Source: a bacterium (GTDB lineage Bacteria > Cyanobacteriota > Vampirovibrionia > Gastranaerophilales > Gastranaerophilaceae). Taken from it: a stretch of DNA of 46,387 bases. Positions 24,448-32,559 of the stretch are shown piece after piece; the stretch's first letter is position 1; each line of letters starts with the position of its first letter. The notes beneath the pieces are model-generated. The model did no database searches and had not been told where the DNA came from. It worked only from the letters and a program-made list of their open reading frames with translations. A program made the position numbers and the translations under genes. The stretch covers positions 1-46,387 of the forward strand of contig JAFVDH010000044.1 of NCBI GenBank assembly GCA_017478515.1. The letters run 5' to 3'.

Positions 24448-25941
24448 ATGTTTGTGGAATTATTAGGTGCGGCAATGTTGATGAATGCCGATTTAGACAG
24501 ATTAGCTTATGAAAATCCTCATGCGCATTCTGTTGAAATTGTGAAGTCAAACTATTCTGATGAATATTCTCTTTCTACCAAAGGAGACAGTTTTGCGAAA
24601 TTCTATTCTAATCATAAGGAAACTATGAAAAAAGTTCTTGAGGACTTTAATTCAAGAAAAAATAAAACAGAACAATATCTTAAGTGGACAACTTTACCTC
24701 AGGAACAATTAAACGGGCATTTAGCGGAAATATATTCGCAGGCAAATACCTTGAAATCCCGCAAAGATAAAATTGACCGTCCTCTTGTCGTTTTGGGCAT
24801 TGGCGGTTCTAAACATACTGCTGAATTTTTGTTGAATATGACGGGACAAAATAATGGCAATGTTTATTTCTATTCAGATATTGACCCGTTGAGTTTTAAT
24901 AATTTTATTAACAATACAAAAGTCGGTGTTCAAAATTTGAACTTCCTTGTTGTAACTAAATCAGGTACTACTTTTGAAACGCAAGATGCTTTTAAACGAT
25001 TTGAACAAGAATTGATTGATTACTATACAGCTCAAGGTTTACGCCCAAAAGATGCAAGAGATGCTGCTCAAAAACACTTTGCAATTTGTACGGATAAATT
25101 TGCAAAAGAAAATAATTTGAGAATGCAAATAAGAAATAATCCTAATTATATCCAAAATTTATACATCCATGACGGCGTAGGCGGAAGATATTCTATGTTT
25201 GACGATGCCGGATTATTTGTTCTTGCGTATGCAGGAATTCCGCAATCTTATACCGCAAGAATTTTATCTTCGGCTCAAAAAACTTCCGACAAATACACTA
25301 ATCCGGATAACCTTGATAACAATTCGGCAATGAAAAATGCAATGTTTAATGTATATGCAAGAAATAAAGGCTATAATATTCTTTATCAACAATATTTCGG
25401 AAGATTTTTTGAACAGGGCGGAGAAAATTGGGCTAAACAGCTTTATCTTGAATCTCTAAAAGATTTTGATTTTGTGGCCTCAAAAGCTCCTGACAGTATG
25501 CATTATGCAACAGAAGGCCTTTATGACCATGAAAACAGAAAAAAATATTACATTGTAATGACTACAATTGACCCTGATGTTTCTACAAATTATAAGCATT
25601 ATACAACTGCAATTAAGGATACTTACGCATCGGAAAATCCAATGATTATTGAATCTTTGGCAGTAGAGGGAAATACGATTAAACCTGAGGCAATTGGTGA
25701 GTATATTCAAACTAAACACTTTGAAACAGTTTTTATGGGTTGTGCACGTAGAGCCTTAAATAAAAAATTGAGAAATGCTGTTTATTTACAATATCCTGAA
25801 GTTGTACAATTTAATGTTGAAACTTACAAGAAGAAATTTAAAATAAAAAAAGAAGATATTTATGATGCTAAAGATGTTAATAAGGCTAAACTAAAATCTG
25901 ACTACGAAAAATATAATGTAGTTCCCGGAAGAAAAGACTAG
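24448..25941 (+). CDS. pgi: Glucose-6-phosphate isomerase, divergent
   Basis: Interconverts glucose-6-phosphate and fructose-6-phosphate in glycolysis. Two SIS domains: VVLGIGGSKHTAEFLL near residue 113 and VTKSGTTFETQDAF near 170 bind the phosphate, and GVGGRYSMFDDAGLFVLAYAG corresponds to the second conserved block. QLYLESLKDF carries the likely catalytic Glu. The C-terminal part departs from usual Pgi: I do not see the final NxFDQxGVELGK block holding the catalytic Lys, and the conserved His region is not clear. The 497-residue length is normal. SD AAGGAG is upstream; an ATG-TAA start-stop lies between SD and start. Activity is likely but less certain than the family. Confidence 0.85.
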   Translation: MFVELLGAAMLMNADLDRLAYENPHAHSVEIVKSNYSDEYSLSTKGDSFAKFYSNHKETMKKVLEDFNSRKNKTEQYLKWTTLPQEQLNGHLAEIYSQANTLKSRKDKIDRPLVVLGIGGSKHTAEFLLNMTGQNNGNVYFYSDIDPLSFNNFINNTKVGVQNLNFLVVTKSGTTFETQDAFKRFEQELIDYYTAQGLRPKDARDAAQKHFAICTDKFAKENNLRMQIRNNPNYIQNLYIHDGVGGRYSMFDDAGLFVLAYAGIPQSYTARILSSAQKTSDKYTNPDNLDNNSAMKNAMFNVYARNKGYNILYQQYFGRFFEQGGENWAKQLYLESLKDFDFVASKAPDSMHYATEGLYDHENRKKYYIVMTTIDPDVSTNYKHYTTAIKDTYASENPMIIESLAVEGNTIKPEAIGEYIQTKHFETVFMGCARRALNKKLRNAVYLQYPEVVQFNVETYKKKFKIKKEDIYDAKDVNKAKLKSDYEKYNVVPGRKD

Positions 25942-26012
25942 ACTTTAAGCGGTATTTTCTCAGTAATTTGTGGTGTTAAATTGCATGATTTTTGTAAGAT
26001 ATACATAAAAAG

Positions 26013-26038
26013 AAGAGGTTGAATTTATTCAACCTCTT
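26013..26038 (+). terminator. Terminator of pgi
   Basis: Perfect 12-bp stem AAGAGGTTGAAT/ATTCAACCTCTT with a TT loop, then TAAAATAATT; about 70 bases after the pgi stop. Confidence 0.8.
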
Positions 26039-26106
26039 TAAAATAATTAATTTCCCTAAAATTTTAATTCTAAAATTTTTTTGACTTTGTGTCAGCTTAT
26101 TTTAGC

Positions 26107-26457
26107 TTATAAAGCAGCTTTAGCAGTTTCTACAACAACCGTAAATGCCTCAGGGTCATTAACAGCCAAGTCAGCTAACATTTTTCTGTTAACAAGGATA
26201 TCAGCTTTTTTGCAAGCGTTAACAAATCTTGAATAGCTCATGCCTTGTTCTCTTACTGCTGCATTAATTCTGATAATCCAAAGTCTTCTCATATTGCGTT
26301 TTGTAACTCTTCTGTCTCTGTATGCGTATTTAAGAGCTTTCATTACTGCAATATTTGCAACTTTAAAAATTCTGCTTCTGGCTCCGATAAAGCCTTTAGC
26401 TAATTTTAATATTTTTTTATGTCTTTTACGATTAACGTTTCCTCTAACAATTCTCAT
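26107..26457 (-). CDS. rplT: 50S ribosomal protein L20
   Basis: Assembly protein of the large subunit binding 23S rRNA. At 116 residues it is exactly typical. It opens [23 protein letters not shown] with the strongly basic N-terminal extension and continues [21 protein letters not shown], then the globular RNA-binding part ([20 protein letters not shown]). It follows rpmI by 12 bases. In Bacillus and E. coli L20 represses its own operon by binding the leader; the leader hairpin upstream of rpmI here would fit that. infC, often first in this operon, is not adjacent. Confidence 0.98.
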   Translation of the reverse strand: MRIVRGNVNRKRHKKILKLAKGFIGARSRIFKVANIAVMKALKYAYRDRRVTKRNMRRLWIIRINAAVREQGMSYSRFVNACKKADILVNRKMLADLAVNDPEAFTVVVETAKAAL

Positions 26458-26469
26458 TTTCTAACTCTC

Positions 26470-26679
26470 CTATCTTGAATATTTCTTGTATGGTAACTCT
26501 TTTGATACTAATTTCACTTGTGATTCTGAAATTTCTACCATTTTAGAGAGTCTTCTTTTACGGCTAACGTCTTTGTTTGCAAGTAAGTGACCTTTACCTG
26601 CTTGTCTTCTTACGATTTTACCGGATGCAGTGATTTTATATCTTTTTGCACCTGATCTGTGTGTTTTCATCTTTGGCAT
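26470..26679 (-). CDS. rpmI: 50S ribosomal protein L35
   Basis: Small basic ribosomal protein. The sequence from MPKMKTHRSGAKRYKIT to the end SKELPYKKYSR is typical. I start it at the second ATG (26679), because L35 conventionally begins MPKMKTH and the SD AAAGG is then 9 bases upstream. The first ATG (26685) would add only Met-Lys and leave the SD very close. Co-transcribed with rplT. Confidence 0.95.
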   Translation of the reverse strand: MPKMKTHRSGAKRYKITASGKIVRRQAGKGHLLANKDVSRKRRLSKMVEISESQVKLVSKELPYKKYSR

Positions 26680-26685
26680 TTTCAT

Positions 26686-26860
26686 TTTCCTTTCTATGTT
26701 TAAGGTGTCTGTCTAAAAAAAGATTATGGCAGCCAGAGCCATAAAACTTCCGCATGAACTAATTTATCAAAAACATACTTTATTTACAATATATTTATTT
26801 CATTTTATTAATATATAATTTTCAAATCTGAAAACTATTGTTAATACTAAGATGCGGCGA
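26686..26860 (-). ncRNA. Candidate leader (attenuator) of the rpmI-rplT operon
   Basis: In the minus-strand transcript, TTATGGC and GCCATAA (26724-26744) form a 7-bp hairpin followed by seven U, an intrinsic-terminator shape about 35 bases before rpmI. Upstream, CCGCAT near 26852-26857 can pair with ATGCGG near 26750-26755, a long-range pairing just before the hairpin. No gene lies upstream that would need a terminator here. This resembles the principle of L20-controlled leaders; I have not matched it to the known L20 leader consensus. Confidence 0.5.
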
Positions 26861-26930
26861 ATTTAAAAGAAATTATTAATTTTTGTAAATATGAATTTTA
26901 AAACGGCTGAAACTCAAGTATAATCACCTA

Positions 26931-26955
26931 TATGATATGATATGATATGATATGA
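26931..26955 (+). repeat. Five tandem TATGA repeats
   Basis: Five perfect TATGA units followed by two degenerate ones (TGGGA, TGGGG), ending 10 bases before the -35 of the sigma-28-like promoter. Confidence 0.9.
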
Positions 26956-26970
26956 TGGGATGGGGTGTAC

Positions 26971-26998
26971 TAAAGCTTTTTTGACATGTTGCCGATAA
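26971..26998 (+). promoter_or_regulatory. Sigma-28 (FliA/SigD) type promoter
   Basis: TAAAGCTTT starts at 26971 and GCCGATAA lies at 26991-26998, separated by 16 bases from TAAA; the flagellar sigma consensus is TAAA-N15-GCCGATAA. The match to the -10 is complete. It lies 39 bases before the ATG of the downstream unknown gene. Confidence 0.8.
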
Positions 26999-27037
26999 AT
27001 ATGAGGTAATAAGTAATATTTCGAAAGGTTTATTATT

Positions 27038-27604
27038 ATGGCATTTGAAACTATTTCAAAATACAAACGAATGTCTTCGAATTACAACGTAAATCGAACG
27101 GGTTCTGTAAATAACAATCAAAAGATAAATACTTCAAATGGTGCAAATAGTACATCTACCATACAGCTTTCTATGGTAACGGTAACGGAGGATATTCAAT
27201 GTTATCAAATAGTTGATGTTAAAGATGAAAAAGCTGAAGCGGCAAAACCATTATTATCTAAGGGTTATACTCAGGAAATTATTGATAATTATTTTGATTA
27301 TAAAAATGGAAAATATACTATTAAAAGTGGTTATGAAATAAAAACTAATGATGAATATGTAGATTCTATGCGACTGGGATCTTGTGATTGGGGTAATGGC
27401 TTGAAAGCAGTTGCACTTATGTCTCCATCAATGTCGAGTGCAGTTTCTATTGCTACAGGTTTTGAGAATTTCTTTAAGTTTATAAATGACGGAGTAAAAG
27501 TTAATAGTAGTTTTGTTGTATTAAAAAATGGAGAACCTGTTGCAGCTTGTTGTACTATCGAAAAAAATGGAAAGACTGAACAATATTTTAATAAAGTTAC
27601 ATAG
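27038..27604 (+). CDS. Unknown protein under a sigma-28-type promoter
   Basis: 188 residues, not recognised. The first 45 residues are rich in Ser, Asn and Thr and lack hydrophobic stretches (SSNYNVNRTGSVNNNQ), a composition compatible with a type III/flagellar export signal but not diagnostic. The middle (EKAEAAKPLLSKGYTQEIID) is helical, and the C-terminal half may be a small folded domain (NSSFVVLKNGEPVAACCTIE). SD AAAGG is 9 bases before the ATG. The FliA-type promoter ties it to the flagellar regulon; the TATGA repeats upstream may affect expression. Monocistronic, with a terminator shared with fba. Confidence 0.75.
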   Translation: MAFETISKYKRMSSNYNVNRTGSVNNNQKINTSNGANSTSTIQLSMVTVTEDIQCYQIVDVKDEKAEAAKPLLSKGYTQEIIDNYFDYKNGKYTIKSGYEIKTNDEYVDSMRLGSCDWGNGLKAVALMSPSMSSAVSIATGFENFFKFINDGVKVNSSFVVLKNGEPVAACCTIEKNGKTEQYFNKVT

Positions 27605-27646
27605 CAAAAGTTGTTTTAAGAATAATAGGTGAGTTTTTTATAAAAG

Positions 27647-27676
27647 AGACCTTTGTTAAAGTTTTAACAAAGGTCT
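27647..27676. terminator. Bidirectional terminator
   Basis: Perfect 14-bp stem AGACCTTTGTTAAA/TTTAACAAAGGTCT with a 2-base loop, flanked by A-run and T-run; serves the unknown gene and fba. Confidence 0.9.
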
Positions 27677-27704
27677 TTTTACGAATTTATTTTTTAGAAA
27701 TTTA

Positions 27705-28664
27705 TTAGTCGTCAGCGTGGCCTGCTGTTCCTAATACATCTCTCATTTTATGCATTACCATTTCTTTTACGGCTGTTCTGCCAGGGCCCATGTATTCACG
27801 TGGGTCAAATTTTTCAGGGTGTTCAATAAAGAATTCTCTGATTGTTGATGTCATTGCTAATCTTAAGTCTGTATCGATATTAATCTTAGCTACGCCGTGT
27901 TTTGATGCATAATTTAACATATCTTCAGGTACACCTTGTGCATCAGGTAAGTTTCCGCCAAATTTATTACATTTTTCTACGAATTCTTTTGGTACTGATG
28001 ATGAACCGTGTAATACAATCGGATAATCGCCAAATCCTGCTTCTTTTAATGCATCTTTGATTTCTTTTAATCTGTCAAAGTCTAATTTTGCTTCGCCTTT
28101 GAATTTGTATGCACCGTGTGATGTTCCGATTGCAATTGCCAATGAATCACATCCTGTTTGTTTTACAAATTCTACTGCTTCTTTTACGTTTGTATATTTA
28201 GCATCTTTAGCATCTACGTTAACATCATCTTCTACGCCTGCTAATTTACCAAGTTCTGCCTCTACTGATACTCCTCTTTCGTGAGCGTATTCTACAACTT
28301 GTTTTGTAACTTTTACGTTTTCTTCAAATGGAAATCTTGAACCGTCTATCATTACTGATGAAAATCCGCCGTCGATACATGCTTTACATATTTCAAAATC
28401 TGCACCGTGGTCTAAATGTAATGCGATAGGTACTGTAGTTGTTGCTAATGCTGCTTCTACTAATTTGATTAAATATGTTTGGTTAGCGTATTTTCTTGCA
28501 CCTGCTGAAACTTGTAATATAATTGGTGAACGTGTTTCTTCTGCAGCTTCTGCTATACCTTGTAATATTTCCATATTGTTAACATTGTATGCACCGATTG
28601 CATATCCGCCTGCTAACGCTTTTTTGAACATTTCTTCTGTTCCGACTAATTTTCTTTCACTCAT
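27705..28664 (-). CDS. fba: Fructose-bisphosphate aldolase, class II
   Basis: Zinc-dependent cleavage of fructose-1,6-bisphosphate in glycolysis and the reverse in gluconeogenesis. At 319 residues it is normal. The zinc and catalytic residues are in ALHLDHGADFE (Asp and His), SVEAELGKLAGVED (Glu), AIGTSHGAYKF (His) and IVLHGSSSVP (His). KINIDTDLRLA is the phosphate-binding end. SD AAGGAG lies upstream. Converges with the sigma-28-linked gene. Confidence 0.97.
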   Translation of the reverse strand: MSERKLVGTEEMFKKALAGGYAIGAYNVNNMEILQGIAEAAEETRSPIILQVSAGARKYANQTYLIKLVEAALATTTVPIALHLDHGADFEICKACIDGGFSSVMIDGSRFPFEENVKVTKQVVEYAHERGVSVEAELGKLAGVEDDVNVDAKDAKYTNVKEAVEFVKQTGCDSLAIAIGTSHGAYKFKGEAKLDFDRLKEIKDALKEAGFGDYPIVLHGSSSVPKEFVEKCNKFGGNLPDAQGVPEDMLNYASKHGVAKINIDTDLRLAMTSTIREFFIEHPEKFDPREYMGPGRTAVKEMVMHKMRDVLGTAGHADD

Positions 28665-28750
28665 CTGAAATCTCCTTGTTTTAATGTATTTTTAGTACAA
28701 GTTTAATTTACAACAAAGGTGAAACTTTTACAAGTCGTGTTTTATTCAAA

Positions 28751-28783
28751 AAAATTTTGTGTATTTATAATACACAAAATTTT
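28751..28783. terminator. Terminator of the HDOD/receiver operon
   Basis: Perfect 15-bp stem AAAATTTTGTGTATT with a 3-base loop. On the minus strand it is followed by T-rich sequence, right after the stop of the receiver-like gene. Confidence 0.85.
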
Positions 28784-28831
28784 TTTACATATCGCATAGT
28801 AGTTTTTAAATTTTATTTTTGATTTAAATTT

Positions 28832-30088
28832 TTAGTTTACGTAGCTCATATATTCTTTAACAAAAGAATCTATCAATTCTTTTATTATAGTTTCATTTAT
28901 TTCGTTAAATTCCATTTTTGTTGTTTTATTTTCAGGGCTGTCGAGACCTTCATGTATAAATGACACATTTATATACGAACTTCCCGGATGTTCTATGATA
29001 AATGTTGAAATTTTATCATCTTTAGATATAACCATTTTTATGCCGGATTTATCTTCAACAACTTCAAATTCGATTTTAGGCAGCTTTCTTTTTGCTGATT
29101 TTTTTGCGAATTCAAAAATAGGTTTAATAGTACCTGAAAGTTTCTTTTCAAATATTTGTTTAAATAATTTAATATTACGTTCGCTCTTATCTCCGGTTGC
29201 TTTAAGCCATCTTCCTTCGTTATGTTCATCGTCATCTTCATTGATGGCAATAAAGTTGTTCGGAGCTGTAAGTGCTACTTCTAAACCGTTTGTAATTAAT
29301 GTTTTTAATTGTTCAAGCGGTTTTTGTTCTACATCGGTTATACAGCCGCAGATTATTCCGTCTTCTCCGAGGGTTTTTGTTATTCTTGACCATACAATCA
29401 TTGCTCCTGAAAGATTTGTGTTTGTTAAAATCAAGAAATAGGTTGTTTCGTTGAACATTACTACAATATCCGAACCACGGACATTCTTTTTTATTGTTTC
29501 ATCAAGACGTTCTTTACTGATTTTTATTTCAGAATTTCTGTTAGGCGTTATGCCCATTAGAACGGCGTCTAATTTATTTTCTGTTAAGTAGCCGATTTCG
29601 TTTTCGAGAACTCTTTTGTTTTGTTTTAGTGTATAGAAACCTGTTTTTTCGTCGATTATTTTTAATTGTTCAAGAAGACGCATGTTTTTCTTGTGCGTTT
29701 CTCTCATTTCATTTTTTTGCAAACTCCAAATTGTTCTCATCAATATTTCGCTGTGTCCGTGTTCCACTGTTACGCAGTCAGAAATACCTGCTTTATTTGC
29801 CTCTTTTATAAAGTCTTCGTTATATTCTCTCAAAACCAAAATTATTGGAACGATTGTATGGCGTTTCATCAATTTTATTGTTTCCAAACAATCTGCTTCC
29901 TCATCTCTATTGGAACAGCTTATTATTATTGATTGCGGTCTGTCCATGTCTATACAGTCGCAGGCATCAGTATATAGTCTTATCAGAATACAGTCAATGT
30001 TTCTTAATAGGATTAATTGGTCTGATAATTGATTTACTATGTCGTCTTCATTTGTTACGAATAAAACGTTATTTCCTGAATTTTGCAT
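28832..30088 (-). CDS. Receiver-like protein with a degenerate GGDEF domain
   Basis: 418 residues, three parts. Residues 1-125 look like a response-regulator fold (NVLFVTNEDDIVNQLSDQL, PIILVLREYNEDFIKEANKAGISDCV) but the phospho-acceptor Asp position is not clear (QSIIISCSN). Residues 135-280 follow the diguanylate cyclase layout (IDEKTGFYTLKQNKRVLENE, then RGSDIVVMFNETTYFLILTNTN), but GGDEF is replaced by FNETT, so no cyclase activity is expected. The C-terminal part is unrecognised. Probably a binding or scaffold protein. It follows the HDOD gene by 25 bases. Confidence 0.65.
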   Translation of the reverse strand: MQNSGNNVLFVTNEDDIVNQLSDQLILLRNIDCILIRLYTDACDCIDMDRPQSIIISCSNRDEEADCLETIKLMKRHTIVPIILVLREYNEDFIKEANKAGISDCVTVEHGHSEILMRTIWSLQKNEMRETHKKNMRLLEQLKIIDEKTGFYTLKQNKRVLENEIGYLTENKLDAVLMGITPNRNSEIKISKERLDETIKKNVRGSDIVVMFNETTYFLILTNTNLSGAMIVWSRITKTLGEDGIICGCITDVEQKPLEQLKTLITNGLEVALTAPNNFIAINEDDDEHNEGRWLKATGDKSERNIKLFKQIFEKKLSGTIKPIFEFAKKSAKRKLPKIEFEVVEDKSGIKMVISKDDKISTFIIEHPGSSYINVSFIHEGLDSPENKTTKMEFNEINETIIKELIDSFVKEYMSYVN

Positions 30089-30113
30089 TTATGCCTCTTG
30101 TTTTATTTTTATT

Positions 30114-30920
30114 TTATGTTGAAAGTTTGCTAAATAATGAATCAGCTTCTTCAAGTATTTCATCTCTGAACACTTCTGCTCTGCTTGTTGAAAAATCTAT
30201 ACCTAACGTGTTTGAAATTTCCAAATCTATATCTTCAAGTTTGTAATTATCTTGAACAAGCAAGTCAACGGCATTTACAAGTGAACATGCCACTACCATT
30301 GAAGATTCATTAGGTTCGTGGTGGTATTTCATTACATTTGAAATTAGTACCGGCAGCTGCCATTTTTTTGCTAAGATAATACCTGTTTGCGTATGGTTAC
30401 AGCCAAAGTATTCGTTTTCCAAATCGATAGGTCTTTCGCCGGCCTCTACTCTTTCTTTTATTGTTTCGTAGAATAGAGGGTCTTTCATGTTAAAAATCAT
30501 TTTACCTACGTCATGCATAAACCCTAACACGAAAGCCTCATCAGAGTTAAGTAATTTCTTATGCTTAGCAAAGTATTCGCAGCCTACTGCCACACGAATA
30601 GAGTGTTTCCATAATTCTTTATCGCTTTGTTTCGTGAACATTGGACGCATAGCGATTGTAATGATTAAATTTTTTGCTTTAACCATACCTATTAAGGCAA
30701 GTGCACGGTTAATTGATGTGATTTGTTGTGAAAATCCGTAGTATGCTGAATTTACAAGTGTTAGAACTTTTGCACTTAGTGATTGGTCGTAAGATATTAT
30801 ATTTGCCAAATCTTTTACACTTGCATTCGGGTCTTTAATAAGGTTTATTGCCTGCATTACTACGTTCGGCATTGCCGGTATTTCTCTTAAGTCATTAATT
30901 AATCGTTGTATTTCGTCCAT
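30114..30920 (-). CDS. HDOD-domain signalling protein
   Basis: 268 residues dominated by one HDOD domain (about 8-210): LREIPAMPNVVMQAINLIKDPNAS, SLSAKVLTLVNSAYYGFSQQITSINRALALIG, and the HD-like core LGFMHDVGKMIF. HDOD proteins act in signalling, motility and cell-cycle control, usually without phosphohydrolase activity. The HD pair is present here (HDVGK), which leaves hydrolysis open. SD AAGG lies upstream. It leads a two-gene operon with the degenerate GGDEF protein, suggesting a joint regulatory module. Confidence 0.85.
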   Translation of the reverse strand: MDEIQRLINDLREIPAMPNVVMQAINLIKDPNASVKDLANIISYDQSLSAKVLTLVNSAYYGFSQQITSINRALALIGMVKAKNLIITIAMRPMFTKQSDKELWKHSIRVAVGCEYFAKHKKLLNSDEAFVLGFMHDVGKMIFNMKDPLFYETIKERVEAGERPIDLENEYFGCNHTQTGIILAKKWQLPVLISNVMKYHHEPNESSMVVACSLVNAVDLLVQDNYKLEDIDLEISNTLGIDFSTSRAEVFRDEILEEADSLFSKLST

Positions 30921-30980
30921 TGTTTTTCCTTAGATTTTTATTTTATACTATTTATACTATTCTTTATCCTTATTCAGTTA

Positions 30981-31889
30981 TTATACTTGTAAATGTTTTT
31001 TTATTGATAAGAAACTTCCGCCTGCACCAAATAGTGTTCCGACAAGTATTGTTGTTATTATTACTATATTTTCCGCAAATAATGGTGCCGGTATCATAAA
31101 AAACTGGTGAACATTATTAAGCATTTGTTGAACAAGGTTTATTGGTATAAGTGCTATTAAGGCTCCAAATAATCCGTATAATGCCCCCTGCATTATTAAC
31201 GGAATTTTTATATACCAGTTGTTTACTCCCATTAATCGCATTATTTCGATTTCTTCTTTGCGGGATTGAATTACAAGTTGTATTGTATTGTTTATAATTG
31301 TTATTGTCAATATTGCAACGATAATTATTACAAAAACTGTTGTTGTATTTACAGCATGGTTAAGGACTTGTATTTTCTTTGCCAAATCCTGTGCATAATT
31401 TACGTTTTCAACGACTGTAAGTGTTTTTACTTTGTTAAAGACTTCATTTATATTTTCGGGATTATCCACTTTTACATGAAGTGTATCAGGAAGCGGATTA
31501 TCTATATCTCCGATTTTTATTTCCCGTTTAAAATCCGCCCAGCTTTTTTCTTTTGGGATGACTGTTACGGCCTTTACGTGGTCAAATTCTTTAATTCTTT
31601 GGCTTGTAACATTCGGGTCGGCATTATTTTTTAAATATACCGAAATTTCTAATACATTACCTAATTCTTTTGCAAAAGACGATACGGATAAAGTTGTTCT
31701 AAACAGTGAGCCGAACAGTGTTAAAATTGCAGCCATTGTTGTTATGATAACAATATTAATAATTCCCGTTCGTCTAAAGTCGTTTAAAATTTCGCATGTC
31801 AAGCGATAGACTATTCTTATTTCAGTAAGCCAGTCTTTAGGTATATGCTTTTTAACTTGTTTTTTTATTGCCTGTTTTCTATTACGCAT
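30981..31889 (-). CDS. ftsX: Cell division protein FtsX
   Basis: Permease-like half of FtsEX, which activates peptidoglycan hydrolases at the septum. 302 residues with a basic cytoplasmic N-terminus, a membrane segment near 43-65, a large extracytoplasmic loop (about 70-170) and three further segments (near 180-205, 228-250, 275-295), the FtsX topology. Overlaps ftsE by 8 bases. The hydrolase or adaptor partner is not in the window, although the SpoIID-like protein and PBP1A show wall enzymes elsewhere in it. Confidence 0.93.
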   Translation of the reverse strand: MRNRKQAIKKQVKKHIPKDWLTEIRIVYRLTCEILNDFRRTGIINIVIITTMAAILTLFGSLFRTTLSVSSFAKELGNVLEISVYLKNNADPNVTSQRIKEFDHVKAVTVIPKEKSWADFKREIKIGDIDNPLPDTLHVKVDNPENINEVFNKVKTLTVVENVNYAQDLAKKIQVLNHAVNTTTVFVIIIVAILTITIINNTIQLVIQSRKEEIEIMRLMGVNNWYIKIPLIMQGALYGLFGALIALIPINLVQQMLNNVHQFFMIPAPLFAENIVIITTILVGTLFGAGGSFLSIKKHLQV

Positions 31890-32559
31890 ATGTTCCTGCT
31901 TGTACGTCTCTTATTACTTCTCCGCTGTCGAGGGTTATAACTCTTTTTCTAAAGTAGTCTACCATTGATTTATCGTGAGTGGAAATTATTACGGTAATAC
32001 CTTTTTGGTTAATCTGGTCAAGGATTTGCATAATTTCCAGTGAATTTTTCGGGTCTAAGTTTCCGGTAGGTTCGTCTGCGATTAAAAGCGGCGGCCCGTT
32101 AACTATGGCTCTTGCTATACTTACACGCTGCTGTTCTCCGCCTGAAAGTTCTGTTGGTTTTGCTTTCATTTTATCAAGCAGACCTACGACTTTTAACGCC
32201 CCTGTTACACGGGCATTTATTTCTTTTGAGCTTATGCCCATTGTTCTTATAACGTATGCGATATTGTCATATACGGATTGGTTTTGAAGAAGTTTATAAT
32301 CCTGAAAAACAATACCCATACATCTGCGTAAACTTGGTACTTTGTCGTTAGGTAAATTGGCGATATTTATTCCGCCGATTATTACTGTGCCTGATGATGG
32401 CAGTTCTTCTCTGTATAGAAGTTTCATTAACGTTGACTTGCCCGCACCGGATTTACCTACAACAAATACGAATTCTCCGGGTTGGATATCTAAATTTACG
32501 TTTTTTAAAGCATATTTGTTATTTTTATATTTTTTTGTTACTGAGCGTAACTGTATCAT
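31882..32559 (-). CDS. ftsE: Cell division ATP-binding protein FtsE
   Basis: ABC ATPase partner of FtsX. At 225 residues it is typical. Walker A is GKSGAGKSTLMKLL (near 37), the Q-loop is GIVFQDYKLL, the signature is LSGGEQQRVSIARAIV and Walker B is PPLLIADEPTGNLDP; the switch His is in STHDK. The sequence SVTKKYKNNKYALKNVNLDI and the adjacent ftsX separate it from generic MacB/LolD ATPases. Its start overlaps the transketolase-half stop by one base. Confidence 0.95.
   Translation of the reverse strand: MIQLRSVTKKYKNNKYALKNVNLDIQPGEFVFVVGKSGAGKSTLMKLLYREELPSSGTVIIGGINIANLPNDKVPSLRRCMGIVFQDYKLLQNQSVYDNIAYVIRTMGISSKEINARVTGALKVVGLLDKMKAKPTELSGGEQQRVSIARAIVNGPPLLIADEPTGNLDPKNSLEIMQILDQINQKGITVIISTHDKSMVDYFRKRVITLDSGEVIRDVQAGTYA

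Noticed and set aside
28995..29441. Long plus-strand frames opposite the receiver-like gene
   Set aside because: They mirror the coding strand, lack SD sequences, and the minus-strand protein has recognisable domains.
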